Below, piece by piece: positions 61,905 to 64,000 of a stretch of 64,000 nucleotides of DNA (position 1 is its first letter; each line of letters opens with the position of its first letter). Under the pieces are notes generated by a model, which saw only the letters and a list, made by a program, of their open reading frames with translations, did not search any database and was not told the DNA's origin. A program made the translations under genes and the position numbers. Origin of the DNA: Planococcus wigleyi (lineage in GTDB: Bacteria; Bacillota; Bacilli; Bacillales_A; Planococcaceae); NCBI RefSeq assembly GCF_014836985.1, contig NZ_JACSPU010000001.1, forward strand, positions 1 to 64,000, written 5' to 3'.

Positions 61905-63257
61905 TTAGAATAGCAGATGTGCGACGCCCACAACGATCGGCAATGCGATGATTGTGCGAAGCAGGAAGATGATGATCAGGTCCAGGATATTTACAGGAAT
62001 CTTGGAGCCTAACAGCAAGCCGCCGACTTCAGACATGTAGATCAATTGTGTAACGGACATGGTGGCGACAACAAAGCGCGTCATTTCAGATTCGATGCCT
62101 GCACCTAAAATAGCCGGCAGGAACATATCAGCAAAACCGACAACCATCAATTGCGCAGCTTCAGCCGCTTCTGGTACGCCCAGCAAACGCAAATACGGTT
62201 CGAACGGTGTACCCAGAATCGTGAACACCGAAGTGTATTCAGCCAGGATCAATGCGACAGTACCGAATGCCATAACAACCGGTGCAACACCAATCCACAT
62301 ATCCAATACGTTTTTAAAGCCATCTTTGAAGAATTTGCTGACTGAGCGGTTATCTTCCGCCTTCGTCAAAGCACTTTCGATGCCGTGCGAAGTGACACTA
62401 TAACCAGCCGGCACGTCTTCTGACTGAGATTCCTGTGGTGAACCGTCCATGAAAGTGGTCGGCTTGTTCGTTAATGGGTAAATCCGCGGCATAATAAGTG
62501 CAAGAATGACGCCTGCTAAAATGACCGTTGCGTAATAAGGGAGGAAGTAGGTACCAAGACCAATTTCCTGAATGACGACAATCGCAAACGTGATGGAAAC
62601 GACGGAGAATGTTGTTCCGATAATCGCGGCTTCACGCTGCGTGTATTTATTCGCTTCGTATTGCTTGCTTGTCAGTAGGACCCCAATGGTGCCATCTCCA
62701 ACCCACGATGCCAAAGCATCAATGGATGAACGGCCAGGCAGGCGGAACAGCGGGCGCATGATTTTCACCATCATCGTGCCGAAAAATTCCAATAAGCCAA
62801 AGTTCATCAATAGAGGGAGAAGCAGGCCAGCAAAAAGGAAAATGGTGAAAAGGAAAGACAGTAAACCGTCGCCGGCAAGAAGGAGCCCTCCTGTATTTTC
62901 ATTCCAAATAGGTTCTGGCCCAACTTGGAACAACACCATGACTGCAAATACTGCTCCAAGAATCCGGACAATGGTCCAAAAAAGATTGACGTTAAAAAGC
63001 TTGTCCATAAACGGAACATAATCTGTTTCGTTGACTTTTTTGGTGATGAAAACCAATGAACCTAAGGCCGCTACAATTAAAATGCCCATCATGATCCACG
63101 GTACGATGGATTCGATGGATCCCGCCATAAGGTTGGCGAGGACTGCTATGGTGACCATCCAGCCTTCGTCTGTTGGAATTGGTACCAAAAACAGTATGAT
63201 TCCGAGTAGAGAAGGAATCAAAAACAGCAGCCAGGTTGAGATAGAAAACTTTTTCAC
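61905..63257 (-). CDS. YjiH family membrane protein (nucleoside-gate domain)
   Basis: A 450-aa polytopic protein with about ten helices and two nucleoside-recognition (Gate) domains, first around FFGTMMVKIMRPLFRLPGRS and second around YLRLLGVPEAAEAAQ. The soluble loop at about 285-330 is Ser/Glu-rich. The physiological substrate of YjiH proteins is unknown. The start is GTG at 63257, 8 nt after AAAAGGGG; the ATG at 63293 has no ribosome site. Confidence 0.82.
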   Translation of the reverse strand: MKKFSISTWLLFLIPSLLGIILFLVPIPTDEGWMVTIAVLANLMAGSIESIVPWIMMGILIVAALGSLVFITKKVNETDYVPFMDKLFNVNLFWTIVRILGAVFAVMVLFQVGPEPIWNENTGGLLLAGDGLLSFLFTIFLFAGLLLPLLMNFGLLEFFGTMMVKIMRPLFRLPGRSSIDALASWVGDGTIGVLLTSKQYEANKYTQREAAIIGTTFSVVSITFAIVVIQEIGLGTYFLPYYATVILAGVILALIMPRIYPLTNKPTTFMDGSPQESQSEDVPAGYSVTSHGIESALTKAEDNRSVSKFFKDGFKNVLDMWIGVAPVVMAFGTVALILAEYTSVFTILGTPFEPYLRLLGVPEAAEAAQLMVVGFADMFLPAILGAGIESEMTRFVVATMSVTQLIYMSEVGGLLLGSKIPVNILDLIIIFLLRTIIALPIVVGVAHLLF

Positions 63258-63378
63258 AAATAAATCCCCTTTTCTGAGTGTATGAATACACATAATTATA
63301 ACTGATTATACAACGTTTTTCCCCTATGAAAGCGCTCCACAACCAATGTTTATATTATCTGAAAACATCCATAAAAAA

Positions 63379-63411
63379 TACCCCCTCAATAAAGAAAATA
63401 TTGAGGGGGTA
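63379..63411. terminator. Terminator
   Basis: Perfect stem TACCCCCTCAAT/ATTGAGGGGGTA, just downstream of bshB2 on the minus strand. The T-rich side (plus 63372-63378 read as T on the minus strand) supports minus-strand use. Confidence 0.88.
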
Positions 63412-63415
63412 ATAT

Positions 63416-64000
63416 TTAGAAGGATTCTTCAAAATCCTCATGCCAGCGATAATTATAAAAGCGTTCTTTCGTCAACCAGTTTTCGGTCTCTGTATCGCCT
63501 TGCTGCAGCTTGTGCTCCATCTCGGCAAGCATCCAAGCAGTTTGCGAGATGTGCGCTTTCATGGAATTCATTTTCTGCTCACGAACATCCTGAATATCGT
63601 AAACGACATCCGGTTGGCCAAGCATCTCCAGTGTATTGTTCGCAAAAGCGACACAATGCAAGGTCGGGCGGTCCTTCATTCGGCGGACTGCACGGACAAC
63701 CGCGCGGGCAGTTGCTTCATGATCTGGGTGGACAGCATAGTCCGGATAGAAGGTGATGATCTTCGACGGGTTCAATTCTTCGATCAGCTCTGCCATTAGG
63801 CCAACCATCTTCTCGTCGTCTTCAAATTCGATGGTTTTGTCGCGCAATCCCATCATCCGAAGGTCAGTCAATCCCATCGCCTCTGCAGAAGCTAGAAGTT
63901 CCTGCTTGCGGATGACCGGCAATGATTCTCTTGTAGCAAATGGCGGGTTGCCGAGGTTGCGGCCCATTTCGCCGAGTGTCAGACACGCATATGTAACGGG
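63416..64000 (-). CDS. bshB2: Bacillithiol biosynthesis deacetylase BshB2, 5' end missing
   Basis: LmbE/PIG-L family zinc deacetylase; 194 codons are present and the N-terminus with the first metal motif lies beyond the window edge. The frame stays open to base 64000 (…TYACLTLGE before MGRN). The visible part has GEMGRNLGNPPFATRE and HPDHEATARAVVRAV, typical of BshB2 (YojG). It removes the acetyl group from GlcNAc-malate in bacillithiol synthesis and may also act on bacillithiol conjugates. The internal ATG at 63967 is not the true start. Confidence 0.9.
   Translation of the reverse strand, partial: PVTYACLTLGEMGRNLGNPPFATRESLPVIRKQELLASAEAMGLTDLRMMGLRDKTIEFEDDEKMVGLMAELIEELNPSKIITFYPDYAVHPDHEATARAVVRAVRRMKDRPTLHCVAFANNTLEMLGQPDVVYDIQDVREQKMNSMKAHISQTAWMLAEMEHKLQQGDTETENWLTKERFYNYRWHEDFEESF

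Overview
The window reads as a chromosomal segment of a low-to-moderate GC Gram-positive bacterium of the order Bacillales, most likely family Planococcaceae (Planococcus-like). Support comes from strong AGGAGG-type ribosome binding sites with frequent TTG and GTG starts, a LiaFSR/PspA envelope-stress operon, a bacillithiol deacetylase (BshB2), the MccA/MccB reverse transsulfuration genes, a YkpA-type ABC-F protein, a CcpA cre box and many compact intrinsic terminators. The genus is an inference from gene content and protein style. I see no prophage, intact insertion sequence, rRNA, tRNA or CRISPR array.

Layout. 0-8.7 kb: lia cell-envelope stress operon on the minus strand, then a membrane metallophosphoesterase, DedA, a D-2-hydroxyacid dehydrogenase, TrhO and an autoregulated MerR/TipAS regulator with a small zinc-ribbon gene. 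8.9-18.7 kb: a lysine catabolism pair (aldehyde dehydrogenase plus lysine 6-dehydrogenase type enzyme) behind a perfect cre match, a lipid kinase, a trans-editing AlaX protein, a large secreted beta-propeller protein, a zinc alcohol dehydrogenase and a split ThrE exporter. 18.7-31.9 kb: a PAS-GGDEF-EAL protein with degenerate GGDEF, CopC/CopD, a DMT transporter, a heterodimeric ABC exporter with one degenerate ATP site, a structured repeat element, a tandem GNAT protein, a YusW-like lipoprotein, tryptophan 2,3-dioxygenase, GDPD and a DUF2804 protein.

32-41 kb: DegV, a PlsY paralogue and a dipeptidase; then a CBS-domain membrane protein, an orphan ECF sigma factor beside a divergent phospholipase D-like protein, a roughly 450-bp non-coding block bracketed by two identical 37-bp terminators, an ABC-F protein and a coiled-coil mini-protein. 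41-48.6 kb: a cation/proton antiporter with a TrkA-like tail, an FMN reductase, a NERD-domain gene bracketed by two arrays of a 21-bp-period repeat, topoisomerase III, a YbaK-type deacylase and a YczE-like membrane protein. 48.7-64 kb: a methyltransferase-luxS-mccA-mccB operon, a secreted zinc protease, Kbl, an M20 amidohydrolase with a third 21-bp-period array over its 3' end, a dipeptide epimerase, a cystine-type ABC importer, an SDR-type threonine dehydrogenase (the partner of Kbl), a YjiH-type membrane protein and a truncated bshB2.

Themes. Sulfur metabolism (luxS/mcc operon, cystine importer, bacillithiol deacetylase) and amino-acid catabolism (lysine, threonine, tryptophan, murein peptides) dominate the right and left-centre parts. 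The most unusual signal is non-coding: three five-copy arrays with a strict 21-bp spacing (43850-43941, 44989-45080, 55637-55727). Two of them sit at the two ends of one NERD-domain gene in the same orientation, and two of them run through the stop codon of a minus-strand gene.
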